Part shown: piece after piece, positions 23,845-31,961 of the stretch
Position numbering within the stretch: position 1 is the stretch's first letter
Layout of the letters: each line of letters starts with the position of its first letter
Origin: an uncultured Acetatifactor sp.
GTDB lineage: Bacteria > Bacillota > Clostridia > Lachnospirales > Lachnospiraceae
Reading direction: 5' to 3'
NCBI GenBank assembly: GCA_949840935.1
Contig: CATKXX010000023.1
Coordinates: 1 to 46,843, forward strand
Length of the DNA: 46,843 bases
Notes under the pieces: generated by a model
Seen by the model: only the letters and a program-made list of their open reading frames with translations
Told to the model about the DNA's origin: nothing
Databases searched by the model: none
Made by a program: the position numbers and the translations under genes

Positions 23845-25251
23845 CTACTCCCGCCCGTCCCAGCAGTAGGTGCAGAGCCTGTCCCTGTCGATGCCCACGG
23901 AGGCGATCATATCGTCCAGCCTGTGGTAACGCAGCGTGGTGAAATTCAGCTGCTTCCCAATGCGCTGCAGCATTTCCGCGTACTCGGGGGTATCAGGATC
24001 CACATATCGCTTTAAGTCAATCTCCCTGCCCTCCTGCTCCATCTCCTTTAACACCCTTCTGGTGATCAGATCCATATCCGACGTGGAACGGGAGAAATTC
24101 AGGTATTTACAGCCGTATAAAAGGGGCGGGCACGCGGGGCGGATATGTACCTCCTTCGCGCCGCTCTGGTACAGAAATTCCGTGGTCTCGCGCAGCTGTG
24201 TGCCCCGGACAATGGAGTCGTCGATCAACAGCAGGCTCTTGCCCTGGATCAGGTCATGTACAGGGATCAGCTTCATCTTTGCAATGAGGTTGCGCTGGGT
24301 CTGGATCGTAGGCATGAAAGACCTGGGCCAGGTGGGCGTATACTTGATAAAGGGCCTGGAAAAGGGGATTCCCGACTCATTGGCATAGCCGATGGCATGG
24401 GCCGTACCGGAATCCGGCACTCCCGCCACGATATCCGGCTCCACATTGTCCCTCTTTGCCAGCATGGCACCGCAGTTGTACCGCATCTTCTCCACGCTGA
24501 TCCCCTCGTAGGAGGAGGAGGGATATCCGTAGTATATCCAGAGAAAGGTACAGATTTTCATGTCCTTTCCGGGCTGTACCAGGGTCTTTACGCCCTCCGG
24601 GGTCACCACGGCGATCTCCCCGGGGCCCAGCTCCCTCTCCTCCATATATCCCAGGTTCAGGTAGGCAAAGCTCTCAAAGGAAACACAGAAAGCCCCCTCC
24701 TTTTTCCCAACGGCCACGGGAGTCCTGCCCAGGCGGTCCCTGGCCGCGTAAATACCCTTTGGAGTCATGATCAGCATCGTCATGGAGCCGTCGATGACCT
24801 CCTGGGCATAACGGATCCCCTCCACCAGGTTATCCTTCTGGTTCACGATGGAGGCCACCAGCTCCGTGGCATTGATATCGCCGCCGCTCATCTCCAGGAA
24901 ATGGGAATGGCCGTTTTGAAAAAGCTCCTTCACCAGCTGGTCGGAATTGTTGATCTTCCCCACAGTGGCAATGGCGTAAGTACCATGATGGGAACGGACG
25001 ATCAGGGGCTGGGGCTCATAGTCGGAAATACACCCGATCCCCATGTTTCCCTTCATGGTGTTCACATCTTTGTCAAATTTCGTGCGGAAAGGCGCATTCT
25101 CTATGTTGTGTATGGCCCTGTCATACCCGTATTCCCTGCTGTAGACCGCCATGCCGGCACGCCTTGTCCCCAGATGGGAATGGTAATCCGTCCCGAAAAA
25201 CAGATCGAACACACAATCCTCTTTGGCTGCTACTCCGAAAAATCCACCCAT
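23845..25251 (-). CDS. PurF-like amidophosphoribosyltransferase paralogue without glutaminase residues
   Basis: 468 residues. The PRTase half is intact, with VPDSGTAHAIGYA and the PRPP loop LLLIDDSIVRGTQL, and four cysteines (KICTFLW, LYGCKYL, CTYCW) match the Fe-S ligands of PurF. The N-terminal glutaminase half is broken: the protein starts MGGFFG where PurF has Cys-Gly-x-x-Gly, so the nucleophilic cysteine is Gly2. HRGQESCG is replaced by TRRAGMA, the RYSTAG loop is missing and HNGNL has become TVGKINN. The start is firm (AGGAG upstream, no upstream cysteine in frame). It may use free ammonia, pair with another amidotransferase, or be regulatory. A canonical purF lies two genes upstream. 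Confidence 0.85.
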   Translation of the reverse strand: MGGFFGVAAKEDCVFDLFFGTDYHSHLGTRRAGMAVYSREYGYDRAIHNIENAPFRTKFDKDVNTMKGNMGIGCISDYEPQPLIVRSHHGTYAIATVGKINNSDQLVKELFQNGHSHFLEMSGGDINATELVASIVNQKDNLVEGIRYAQEVIDGSMTMLIMTPKGIYAARDRLGRTPVAVGKKEGAFCVSFESFAYLNLGYMEERELGPGEIAVVTPEGVKTLVQPGKDMKICTFLWIYYGYPSSSYEGISVEKMRYNCGAMLAKRDNVEPDIVAGVPDSGTAHAIGYANESGIPFSRPFIKYTPTWPRSFMPTIQTQRNLIAKMKLIPVHDLIQGKSLLLIDDSIVRGTQLRETTEFLYQSGAKEVHIRPACPPLLYGCKYLNFSRSTSDMDLITRRVLKEMEQEGREIDLKRYVDPDTPEYAEMLQRIGKQLNFTTLRYHRLDDMIASVGIDRDRLCTYCWDGRE

Positions 25252-25340
25252 TCTTTTTCTCCTATTTCTATCCCGGTTCCGTCCCTGTTCTTACGCTCCG
25301 GGACTGTTTTGCAATCTTGCCTCTGCAGATCCATGTCTTC

Positions 25341-26792
25341 TCACACCGAAATTTCCGCCGTGAGGCCCAGAAGCTCCCTGTTTTCCTCAAGCATGGGACG
25401 GATGACCTCCGCCAGGAACCTGTCCACCTGCTCCACGGAGCGTCCCACATACCTGGAAGGCTCCATGGCCTTCTGCAGCTCCTCCAAGGTCATATTGAAG
25501 GCCGGATCCGCCGCGATCAGCTCCAGCAGATTGTTCTCCTTCCCTTCCACTTTCACATTCCTGCCCGCCTCCATGGAAAGCTCCCGGATGCGCTCATGCA
25601 GCTCCTGGCGGTTGCCCCCCGCCTTCACCGCATCCATCATGATATTTTCCGTGGCCATAAAGGGAAGCTCGCTCATCAGGCGCTTCTCGATGACTTTGGG
25701 ATAGACCACCAGGCCGTCCGCCACGTTCAGGCACAGATCCAATATGCCGTCCACCGCCAGGAAGCCCTCCGGGATGGACAGCCGTTTATTGGCGGAATCA
25801 TCCAGGGTACGCTCAAACCACTGGGTGGCGGAGGTAATGGCGGGATTCAGGGCGTCGATCATGACGTACCGGGAGAGGGATGCGATCCGCTCGCTGCGCA
25901 TGGGGTTCCTCTTGTATGCCATGGCGGAGGAGCCGATCTGGCTCTTTTCAAAGGGCTCCTCCACTTCCTTTAAATGCTGCAGCAGACGGATATCGTTGCT
26001 CATCTTGTGGGCGGAGGCCGCTATCCCTGCCAGCACATTGGCCACCCGGGTATCCACCTTACGGGAATAAGTCTGGCCGGACACGGGGAAGCACTCTTTA
26101 AAGCCCATCTTCTCCGCGATCATGGGGTCGATCCTGTCAATGGTCTTCTGATCCCCGTTAAAGAGCTCCAGGAAGGAAGCCTGGGTGCCGGTAGTCCCCT
26201 TGGAGCCCAGAAGCTTCATTCCCCCCAAGACATGATCCAGGTCTTCCAGATCCAGCCAGAATTCCTGCATCCACAGGGTGGCCCGCTTTCCTACGGTGGT
26301 GGGCTGGGCCGGCTGGAAATGGGTGAAGGCAAGGGTGGGCTGGGCCTTATATTTCTCCGCGAAATCCGCCAGCACGGCGATCACGTTCACCAGCTTCCGT
26401 TTCACCAGCTTCAGGGCCTCGGTCATCACAATGATATCCGTATTGTCCCCCACATAGCAGGAGGTGGCCCCCAGGTGGATGATTCCCGCGGCCTTGGGGC
26501 ACTGCTGCCCGTAGGCGTACACATGGCTCATGACGTCATGGCGGACTTCCTTCTCCCTGGCCTTTGCCACATCATAATTGATATCCTCCGCGTGGGCCTT
26601 AAGCTCCTCAATCTGTTCGTCCGTGATCACCGGCTTCCCGTCCTGGCTTAAGCCTAGCTCCTTCTCCGTCTCCGCCAGGGCGATCCAGAGCTTCCGCCAG
26701 GTGCGGAATTTCATGTCAGGGGAAAAGATATACTGCATTTCCTTGCTGGCATAGCGCTCGGACAGGGGGCTTTGGTATCTGTCTGTACTCAT
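25341..26792 (-). CDS. purB: Adenylosuccinate lyase
   Basis: 483 residues. It cleaves SAICAR to AICAR and adenylosuccinate to AMP, each releasing fumarate. The fumarase/aspartase signature is GSSAMAYKRNPMRSERI near residue 295, the catalytic His region is in TTVGKRATLW, and the N-terminal SPLSERYASKEMQYIFSPD is typical of the longer, eukaryote-like PurB. The start at 26792 follows AAGGAG. It lies between the two purF genes in the purine operon. A 144-bp purine-rich spacer (on the coding strand) separates it from purF. Confidence 0.96.
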   Translation of the reverse strand: MSTDRYQSPLSERYASKEMQYIFSPDMKFRTWRKLWIALAETEKELGLSQDGKPVITDEQIEELKAHAEDINYDVAKAREKEVRHDVMSHVYAYGQQCPKAAGIIHLGATSCYVGDNTDIIVMTEALKLVKRKLVNVIAVLADFAEKYKAQPTLAFTHFQPAQPTTVGKRATLWMQEFWLDLEDLDHVLGGMKLLGSKGTTGTQASFLELFNGDQKTIDRIDPMIAEKMGFKECFPVSGQTYSRKVDTRVANVLAGIAASAHKMSNDIRLLQHLKEVEEPFEKSQIGSSAMAYKRNPMRSERIASLSRYVMIDALNPAITSATQWFERTLDDSANKRLSIPEGFLAVDGILDLCLNVADGLVVYPKVIEKRLMSELPFMATENIMMDAVKAGGNRQELHERIRELSMEAGRNVKVEGKENNLLELIAADPAFNMTLEELQKAMEPSRYVGRSVEQVDRFLAEVIRPMLEENRELLGLTAEISV

Positions 26793-26936
26793 TTAGATTC
26801 TCCTTTTTCCTGATTCTGCTTTATTCTGTTTCTATTTCAATTCCTGCTTCCGTATTTCCCGTTTCTGTTTTATTTCCTGCTTCTGTTTTATTTCCATTTC
26901 TGTTTCGATTCCGCGTTTTCCGTTTTTATTCCTTTC
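26793..26936 (-). repeat. Degenerate purine-rich repeat between purF and purB
   Basis: On the coding strand this spacer is almost all purine plus T, with repeated GGAAATAAAACAGAA-like units, and ends in the purB ribosome binding site. No gene or clear hairpin is visible. Confidence 0.55.
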
Positions 26937-28373
26937 CTATTTCTGGTACTCCCCCCGGATATCCTCCCCGGGGTATTTCCCGGTAAAGCAGCCCCTGCAG
27001 ATACCCAGGCCGTCTACCAGTTCCTCCAGCCTCTCTGTGCGCAGATACGCCAGGCTGTCCGTTCCGATGAGCTCCCTGATCTCCTCCACGGAACGGTTGT
27101 GGGCGATCAGCTGCTCCCTGGCGGGCACATCCGTGCCGAAATAGCAGGGCCACAGAAAAGGCGGCGAGCTGACCCGCATATGCACCTCCTTCGCCCCCGC
27201 CTCCCGAAGGAGCCTCACAATGCGGTCCGAGGTAGTGCCCCGGACGATGGAGTCATCGATCATAATGATACGTTTCCCTTCCACCGCCTCCCGGATGGGA
27301 TTGAGCTTTACCTGGACGCTGCTCTCCCGGTTCTGCTGGCCGGGCTTGATAAAGGTGCGTCCTACATAGGCGTTCTTTACAAAGGCAGTGCCGTATGGGA
27401 TACCGGACTGCAGGGAATAGCCCAGCGCGGCACAATTCCCGGATTCCGGCACGCCTACCACCAGATCCGCCTCCACCGGGCTGTCGGCAGCCAGGAATTT
27501 CCCCGCCAGGATGCGGGAATGGTAGACGCTGACCCCGTCCAGCACACTGTCCGGCCTGGCAAAGTAAATATATTCAAAGATACATCTGGCATGTTCCCGG
27601 GGCGGCAGGGCGTGGGACATGTCGGACGTAATCCCCTTTCCGGGGGATATGGTGACGATCTCCCCGGGCAGCACATCCCGGACGAATTCCGCCCCCAGGG
27701 TATCCAGCGCGCAGCTCTCGCTGGCCAGGAAATAAGTGTCCTCCCTCCTGCCGATGCAAAGAGGCCGGAATCCGAAGGGATCCCTGCATCCGATCAGCTT
27801 CCTGGGCGACATTACCACCAGGGAATAGGCCCCCTTAAGCCTGTCCATAGTGCGGCCCACCGCCTCCTCTACCGTCCTGGAATTCAGGCGTTCCCTGGCG
27901 ATATAATAGGCAATGATCTCCGAGTCGATGGTAGTCTGGAAGATGGCGCCGGTATAGGCCAATTCCCTTCCGAGCTCCGGCGCGTTGATGAGATTGCCGT
28001 TATGGGCAAGCCCCAGGGTGCCCTTCACATAATTCAGCACCAGGGGCTGGGCATTCTCGCGGGTGGATTCCCCCGCCGTGGAATACCTGACATGCCCCAC
28101 CCCAATATCGCCCCGCAGCTTTTCCAGGCGCTCCGGCGTAAAAGCCTCGTTCACCAGCCCCATATCCTTGGCGGAAAGCACCTTTCCCCCGGGGCCTGCC
28201 GTATCGCTGACCGCGATCCCGCAGCTCTCCTGCCCCCTGTGCTGCAGCGCCAGCAGGCCGTAATAAATGGAGGATGCCACATCCCCTCCGTCAAAGGCAT
28301 AGGCCCCGAATACGCCGCACTCCTCACCCAGCCTGTCACTATTCCCTTCCTGAATATAATCCTGTCCTCTCAC
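26937..28373 (-). CDS. purF: Amidophosphoribosyltransferase
   Basis: About 478 residues. It makes phosphoribosylamine from PRPP and glutamine, the first step of purine synthesis. The glutaminase nucleophile is the Cys of EECGVFGAYAF, with LQHRGQESCGIAV, GHVRYSTAGES and GLAHNGNL intact. The PRPP loop is IIMIDDSIVRGTTSD. Four Fe-S cysteines are present (HARCIFEY, FLWPCYFG, ICRGCF), as in the Bacillus enzyme. The GTG at 28373 is preferred, giving an 18-residue propeptide that would be cut before the Cys; a GTG 54 bp further upstream has no ribosome binding site. It is first in the purine operon. Confidence 0.94.
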   Translation of the reverse strand: MRGQDYIQEGNSDRLGEECGVFGAYAFDGGDVASSIYYGLLALQHRGQESCGIAVSDTAGPGGKVLSAKDMGLVNEAFTPERLEKLRGDIGVGHVRYSTAGESTRENAQPLVLNYVKGTLGLAHNGNLINAPELGRELAYTGAIFQTTIDSEIIAYYIARERLNSRTVEEAVGRTMDRLKGAYSLVVMSPRKLIGCRDPFGFRPLCIGRREDTYFLASESCALDTLGAEFVRDVLPGEIVTISPGKGITSDMSHALPPREHARCIFEYIYFARPDSVLDGVSVYHSRILAGKFLAADSPVEADLVVGVPESGNCAALGYSLQSGIPYGTAFVKNAYVGRTFIKPGQQNRESSVQVKLNPIREAVEGKRIIMIDDSIVRGTTSDRIVRLLREAGAKEVHMRVSSPPFLWPCYFGTDVPAREQLIAHNRSVEEIRELIGTDSLAYLRTERLEELVDGLGICRGCFTGKYPGEDIRGEYQK

Positions 28374-28487
28374 TGCCCTGCCATCCCTTTCCTTACAGGC
28401 AGCGCCTGGACGCCGGGGACGGCACACCGTAAAGGGCGCACGAATCCCCCGGATCCGGCGCCTTTGCCAGAATATTTTACAATATAA

Positions 28488-28516
28488 ACTTTACCCCAGA
28501 TTCCGTACCCTGTCAA
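28488..28516 (-). promoter_or_regulatory. Purine operon promoter
   Basis: On the minus strand: TTGACA (28516-28511), a 17-bp spacer, TAAAGT (28493-28488). It lies in the 193-bp gap upstream of purF. No purine riboswitch could be recognised in the leader. Confidence 0.6.
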
Positions 28517-28566
28517 CCCCGCTGCTTCTCACATTGCCGACCCGCTGCTGCTTTTCACACCCAATG

Positions 28567-29736
28567 TCAGTCCTGCTTATCGAAGCGCTCCACCATTTCC
28601 AGGATTTCCACCATATACATGGGATACTGCCTTGCCACGGACTTTACCTCCTGTCTGGCGGTCTCCCCGATATTGTTATTGTAGTCCATCTGCTTGCGCA
28701 AGGACTGCCTGCGGAGAATCAGGTCATGGCGGATTTCCACCATCTCACGCCGATCCAGCAGCGCACCCGGCTGTCCCACCCATCTCGCGGGATCGTTGAT
28801 CCGGTACTCTGACAGCTTTTTCACAAGCTGATTCTGATAATACTCCAGCTTCGCTTCCGCCTCCGCGTACTGCTTCCGCTCCTCCTTTTCCTGCTGGTAC
28901 TGCGCCCATTTCTTTTCCAGCTTCGCCGCACTGTCCGTATTATATTTCAGGCAGTAGTAATCTACCAGGTTCCGGTTGTTCACATATCGGATCTTGACTT
29001 TATTCTGGAGCTGTATCAGCCTGTTGACAGCGTTGGTTACACCGGCCTTCTCCTTGTCGGAATCGGTAAACCGGACACAGAGCACTGTCAGCGCAATGGC
29101 TGCCGCAGCCACCGCCAGCAGCATTCCGAGCCTGGTGTCATACTCAAAGCAGAACTGAAGGATCAGGAGCATCAGAAGGCAGACAGCAAATGCGGTCAAA
29201 AAGATCACTGCCATCCCCCGGAAATTCTGCATGGCAACCTCCAGCTCCGCACGCCGGAATTCATACGCCTGCCGCTCTCTCTCCAGCTTGCGCATGTCCT
29301 GCTTGATCAGGCCGCCATACTCCTCCGCCTGCTTGAGCTTGGTCATCCCCTCCTCCACGTCCTCCTCCTGCTTGCGCATCTGGTAGTAATCCGTGTCATT
29401 CATCCGGTTCTTACGGCCCAGGTAATGCTCCCTTTCCTGCTCCAGTGTGAGAAGCTTCCGTGCAAAGGTATTGAGCTCCTCCCTGTCCTGCCTGGGAAGC
29501 GCCTCGATCTCCTCCATATCCGTCAGACAGGAGGTCACCTTTTCGTATTCCCCGGTGAGCTGCTCGATCTCCTCCGCCGCCACCGACATCTGTTCCAGGC
29601 AGTCGGTGATATACCTGCTGCGCTGTTCCTCATTGCGGAAGTCCACCTTGTCCCTGGGGAATACGATCCCCTCCCAGTTTTCTTCCTTCTGCGTCTCCAC
29701 CTGCTTCTTCCGAAATAAATTCCGCCAAAATCCCAT
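28567..29736 (-). CDS. Membrane protein with coiled coils on both sides of a two-helix hairpin
   Basis: 389 residues. A short amphipathic basic head (MGFWRNLFRKKQ) is followed by a long heptad-rich helix region (about 40-165), two adjacent transmembrane helices (MAVIFLTAFAVCLLMLLILQ and LGMLLAVAAAAIALTVLCV, about 172-215) and a second coiled coil to the end. The tight helix hairpin means both coils lie in the cytoplasm. No enzyme motif is visible and I recognise no family. It is last of four genes transcribed together with an Hsp70/actin-like ATPase; gaps are only 11-63 bp. It could be the membrane anchor or scaffold of that system. Confidence 0.7.
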   Translation of the reverse strand: MGFWRNLFRKKQVETQKEENWEGIVFPRDKVDFRNEEQRSRYITDCLEQMSVAAEEIEQLTGEYEKVTSCLTDMEEIEALPRQDREELNTFARKLLTLEQEREHYLGRKNRMNDTDYYQMRKQEEDVEEGMTKLKQAEEYGGLIKQDMRKLERERQAYEFRRAELEVAMQNFRGMAVIFLTAFAVCLLMLLILQFCFEYDTRLGMLLAVAAAAIALTVLCVRFTDSDKEKAGVTNAVNRLIQLQNKVKIRYVNNRNLVDYYCLKYNTDSAAKLEKKWAQYQQEKEERKQYAEAEAKLEYYQNQLVKKLSEYRINDPARWVGQPGALLDRREMVEIRHDLILRRQSLRKQMDYNNNIGETARQEVKSVARQYPMYMVEILEMVERFDKQD

Positions 29737-29747
29737 TCCAAGTACTC

Positions 29748-30599
29748 CTATAATAAGCTTTTCCGGTAACTGCTTTTCAGCGCCTGTAACAGGCGGTCGT
29801 TTTCTTCCATATATTTCTGCCTGTCTGCGCTTCGCAGCTCCCGTCTGTTATACAGCCTCAGATACTCCGGCTGCTGCTCCCAGTCCTGAGTCAGCTGCTC
29901 CAGCCTTTTTTCCAGCTTCAGCACCTGCTGGTAATTCTCCGCCTGCTCCGCCGCGAAGGCCACATAATCGCCCTCCGTAAGCTCCAGCCTCCTGGCCGCC
30001 AGGTATCCCTCATAGTCAGCCTCCTGGCCGCTGAGCCCGTAGGCTTCCAGGAAGCATTTCGCCGCCTGGCCGTAAAGCATCAGCCCCGCATAGGCCACAC
30101 CTTTATTGTGAAGGATGGCGGATCGGGTGGAAGCCGCCGGCTGCTGTCCCTGCTCCGTCTCATATTCCCCCCAATTCTCCAGCAGCTGGTCATAGCCCCG
30201 CAGCGCAGGCAGCAGCTTTTTCTGCTGTACCAGGTAATCCACCTGGCTTTTCCGCTTCTCCACGGTGCTCAGCCCGGCGCCCTTTTTCAATACCTGCTCC
30301 GTCTCACGGATCACGTTTTCATCGTAGAGCCCCGTATACGCCAGGATGGTCACTGCAAAAGTGCTCAGGGAGCCGCTCTTATGAGCCAGATGGTAGAGCT
30401 CCTTCGCCAGTCCCTTCAGGCCGCACTGTCTCTCTATCCAGTCGATGAGGCCGTCGTTCATCAGCGAAAAATCCAGCAGGAAGGCGTTCTCCTTTATACA
30501 ATAACACAATTCCTCCATGGAGTATACATTCAACTCCAATCCAGGGATACAATATGGAGTTGTGGCATAATCTCCCACACAGACGCTGACACGCATCAT
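29748..30599 (-). CDS. Helical-repeat (TPR-like) protein of the Hsp70-like locus
   Basis: 283 residues, soluble, with no signal peptide. The N-terminal 45 residues (CIPGLELNVYSMEELCYCIK) form a distinct head. The rest is helical, with a TPR-like pair at about residues 160-200 (HNKGVAYAGLMLYGQAAKCF, then LEAYG) and a charged coiled C terminus. I recognise no named family. The start at 30599 follows TAGGAG; the next codon is also ATG. It is third of four genes, 12 bp after the ATPase-like gene, and probably acts as an adaptor. Confidence 0.65.
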   Translation of the reverse strand: MMRVSVCVGDYATTPYCIPGLELNVYSMEELCYCIKENAFLLDFSLMNDGLIDWIERQCGLKGLAKELYHLAHKSGSLSTFAVTILAYTGLYDENVIRETEQVLKKGAGLSTVEKRKSQVDYLVQQKKLLPALRGYDQLLENWGEYETEQGQQPAASTRSAILHNKGVAYAGLMLYGQAAKCFLEAYGLSGQEADYEGYLAARRLELTEGDYVAFAAEQAENYQQVLKLEKRLEQLTQDWEQQPEYLRLYNRRELRSADRQKYMEENDRLLQALKSSYRKSLL

Positions 30600-30611
30600 A
30601 ACCGTTATCTC

Positions 30612-31898
30612 CTAATATAATTCCATGGTTTCCCGCCAGATCATGCCGGAGGCTGCCCTGATCTCCCCGAACCCCAGATCCTCAATCTCCGCCGTCAGGG
30701 AATTCTCCGTCTCCAGAAACAGCCTCGCCCTGAGACGGCTGATCCCCGGCGGCAGATTTTCCAGAGTGATCTGCGCGGTGCGTATCTCCTTCCCGATCAG
30801 GGGCGTGATCTTTAAGCGAATCTGGTTCCCCCCCTGGAGATAGAATTCCGTGACCTGATCCGCCTCATACCAATTCACACCCGCATCCAACAGAGCCAGG
30901 TAAGAAGCCTCCCCCTGGCGCATGACGTCCATACCCACATTGGCTTTGAGCTTGTCGCTGCCCAGGAAGATATGCTCCCTCCCCGCCTCGCTGGGCTGGA
31001 GGCGCTCCTGCATCCCGTGGCAGGCCCCCTTGCTGAAAAGGTTATTCCCCTGGAACACTCTCCTGCCTCTGCACAAAAAGCGCAGGGATTCCTTCATCCA
31101 CTCCTGGGAAAAGCCGTCCCCGATGAGAAATACGGAGCTGACTGCCCTGTTGCCGAAGCTCAGCTCCGCCACTTTTCCAAAGGCCCTGTCCAGCCCCTGC
31201 TTCTCCGCATCAGAAATCGCCCTGGGCTCCCCTTCCCCGGAATACCAGTCGGGAAAATCGGTCTCGCTCTCTTCGATAAAAGCAACCACAGGGGTCGTCC
31301 GCCGATTATAACCCATGGCGTATATCCGAATCCTGTCCCCCCGGTAATCGTAAAGCATGGATCTGGCCGTCCGCAGATCCCCGGGCTGACGTATCATATA
31401 ATAATAAAAGCTTTCCGCATGGCTCTGAAAGTATATCTTCTCCGTCTTCAGACGGAGCCCCTCCAGCATTTCATTCAGCATACTGATCATGCGGTGATCC
31501 AGCTGTTCGCAGGTGATCATCAGCGCCCCCAGCTTCTCCGTAGTCCCCGCCTGCGCCAGCAGGCCCAGGCTGCGCTTGAAGAACAGGGTCAGCAGCGACA
31601 CCGGGTCATAGCTGGCCTCCTCGATCAGTACGGGTTCCCCGTCCAGGGCCAGCTCCAGCAGGTTTTCCACCAGGATTCCCTGCTCCTCCGCGGCATTCCT
31701 GAGAGCCTCCCTGCCGTAGAACCACTGATTGACCCCCGGCCTCTTGCAGAGTGCCGTGGGGATATTATACATCCGGGCGCCTGCCACCTGGGACAGGGTC
31801 TCCACCTCGCCGTCCGGGGACACGGCATAGCTGATCTGTGAAAAACGGTTCCCCAGGTCATAGCCCACGATCAGCTTATCATTTTTCAGTATTCCCAT
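30612..31898 (-). CDS. Hsp70/actin-fold ATPase-like protein (DUF5716-like)
   Basis: 428 residues. The N terminus, KLIVGYDLGNRFSQISYAV, looks like the phosphate-1 loop of the actin/Hsp70/sugar kinase fold (D-x-G-N). Near residue 255 a second segment, SSVFLIGDGFSQEWM, fits the adenosine-binding loop (GGxS type, here GDGFS). There is no peptide-binding domain of the DnaK kind; the C-terminal 130 residues look beta-rich (NQIRLKITPLIGKEIRTAQI). I recall this as the DUF5716 family, usually beside DUF5717. The start is the ATG at 31898 with GGGAGG upstream. ATPase activity is inferred. Confidence 0.7.
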   Translation of the reverse strand: MGILKNDKLIVGYDLGNRFSQISYAVSPDGEVETLSQVAGARMYNIPTALCKRPGVNQWFYGREALRNAAEEQGILVENLLELALDGEPVLIEEASYDPVSLLTLFFKRSLGLLAQAGTTEKLGALMITCEQLDHRMISMLNEMLEGLRLKTEKIYFQSHAESFYYYMIRQPGDLRTARSMLYDYRGDRIRIYAMGYNRRTTPVVAFIEESETDFPDWYSGEGEPRAISDAEKQGLDRAFGKVAELSFGNRAVSSVFLIGDGFSQEWMKESLRFLCRGRRVFQGNNLFSKGACHGMQERLQPSEAGREHIFLGSDKLKANVGMDVMRQGEASYLALLDAGVNWYEADQVTEFYLQGGNQIRLKITPLIGKEIRTAQITLENLPPGISRLRARLFLETENSLTAEIEDLGFGEIRAASGMIWRETMELY

Positions 31899-31961
31899 GC
31901 CCCACCTCCCGTTATGATTCCAGTACACAGGCCCCGTTCCCCCATGTCCGCCGCCCTGTCC

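Noticed and set aside
28374..28427. Longer purF start at 28427
   Set aside because: A GTG without ribosome binding site; the GTG at 28373 has AGGAAAGG upstream and gives a normal short propeptide.
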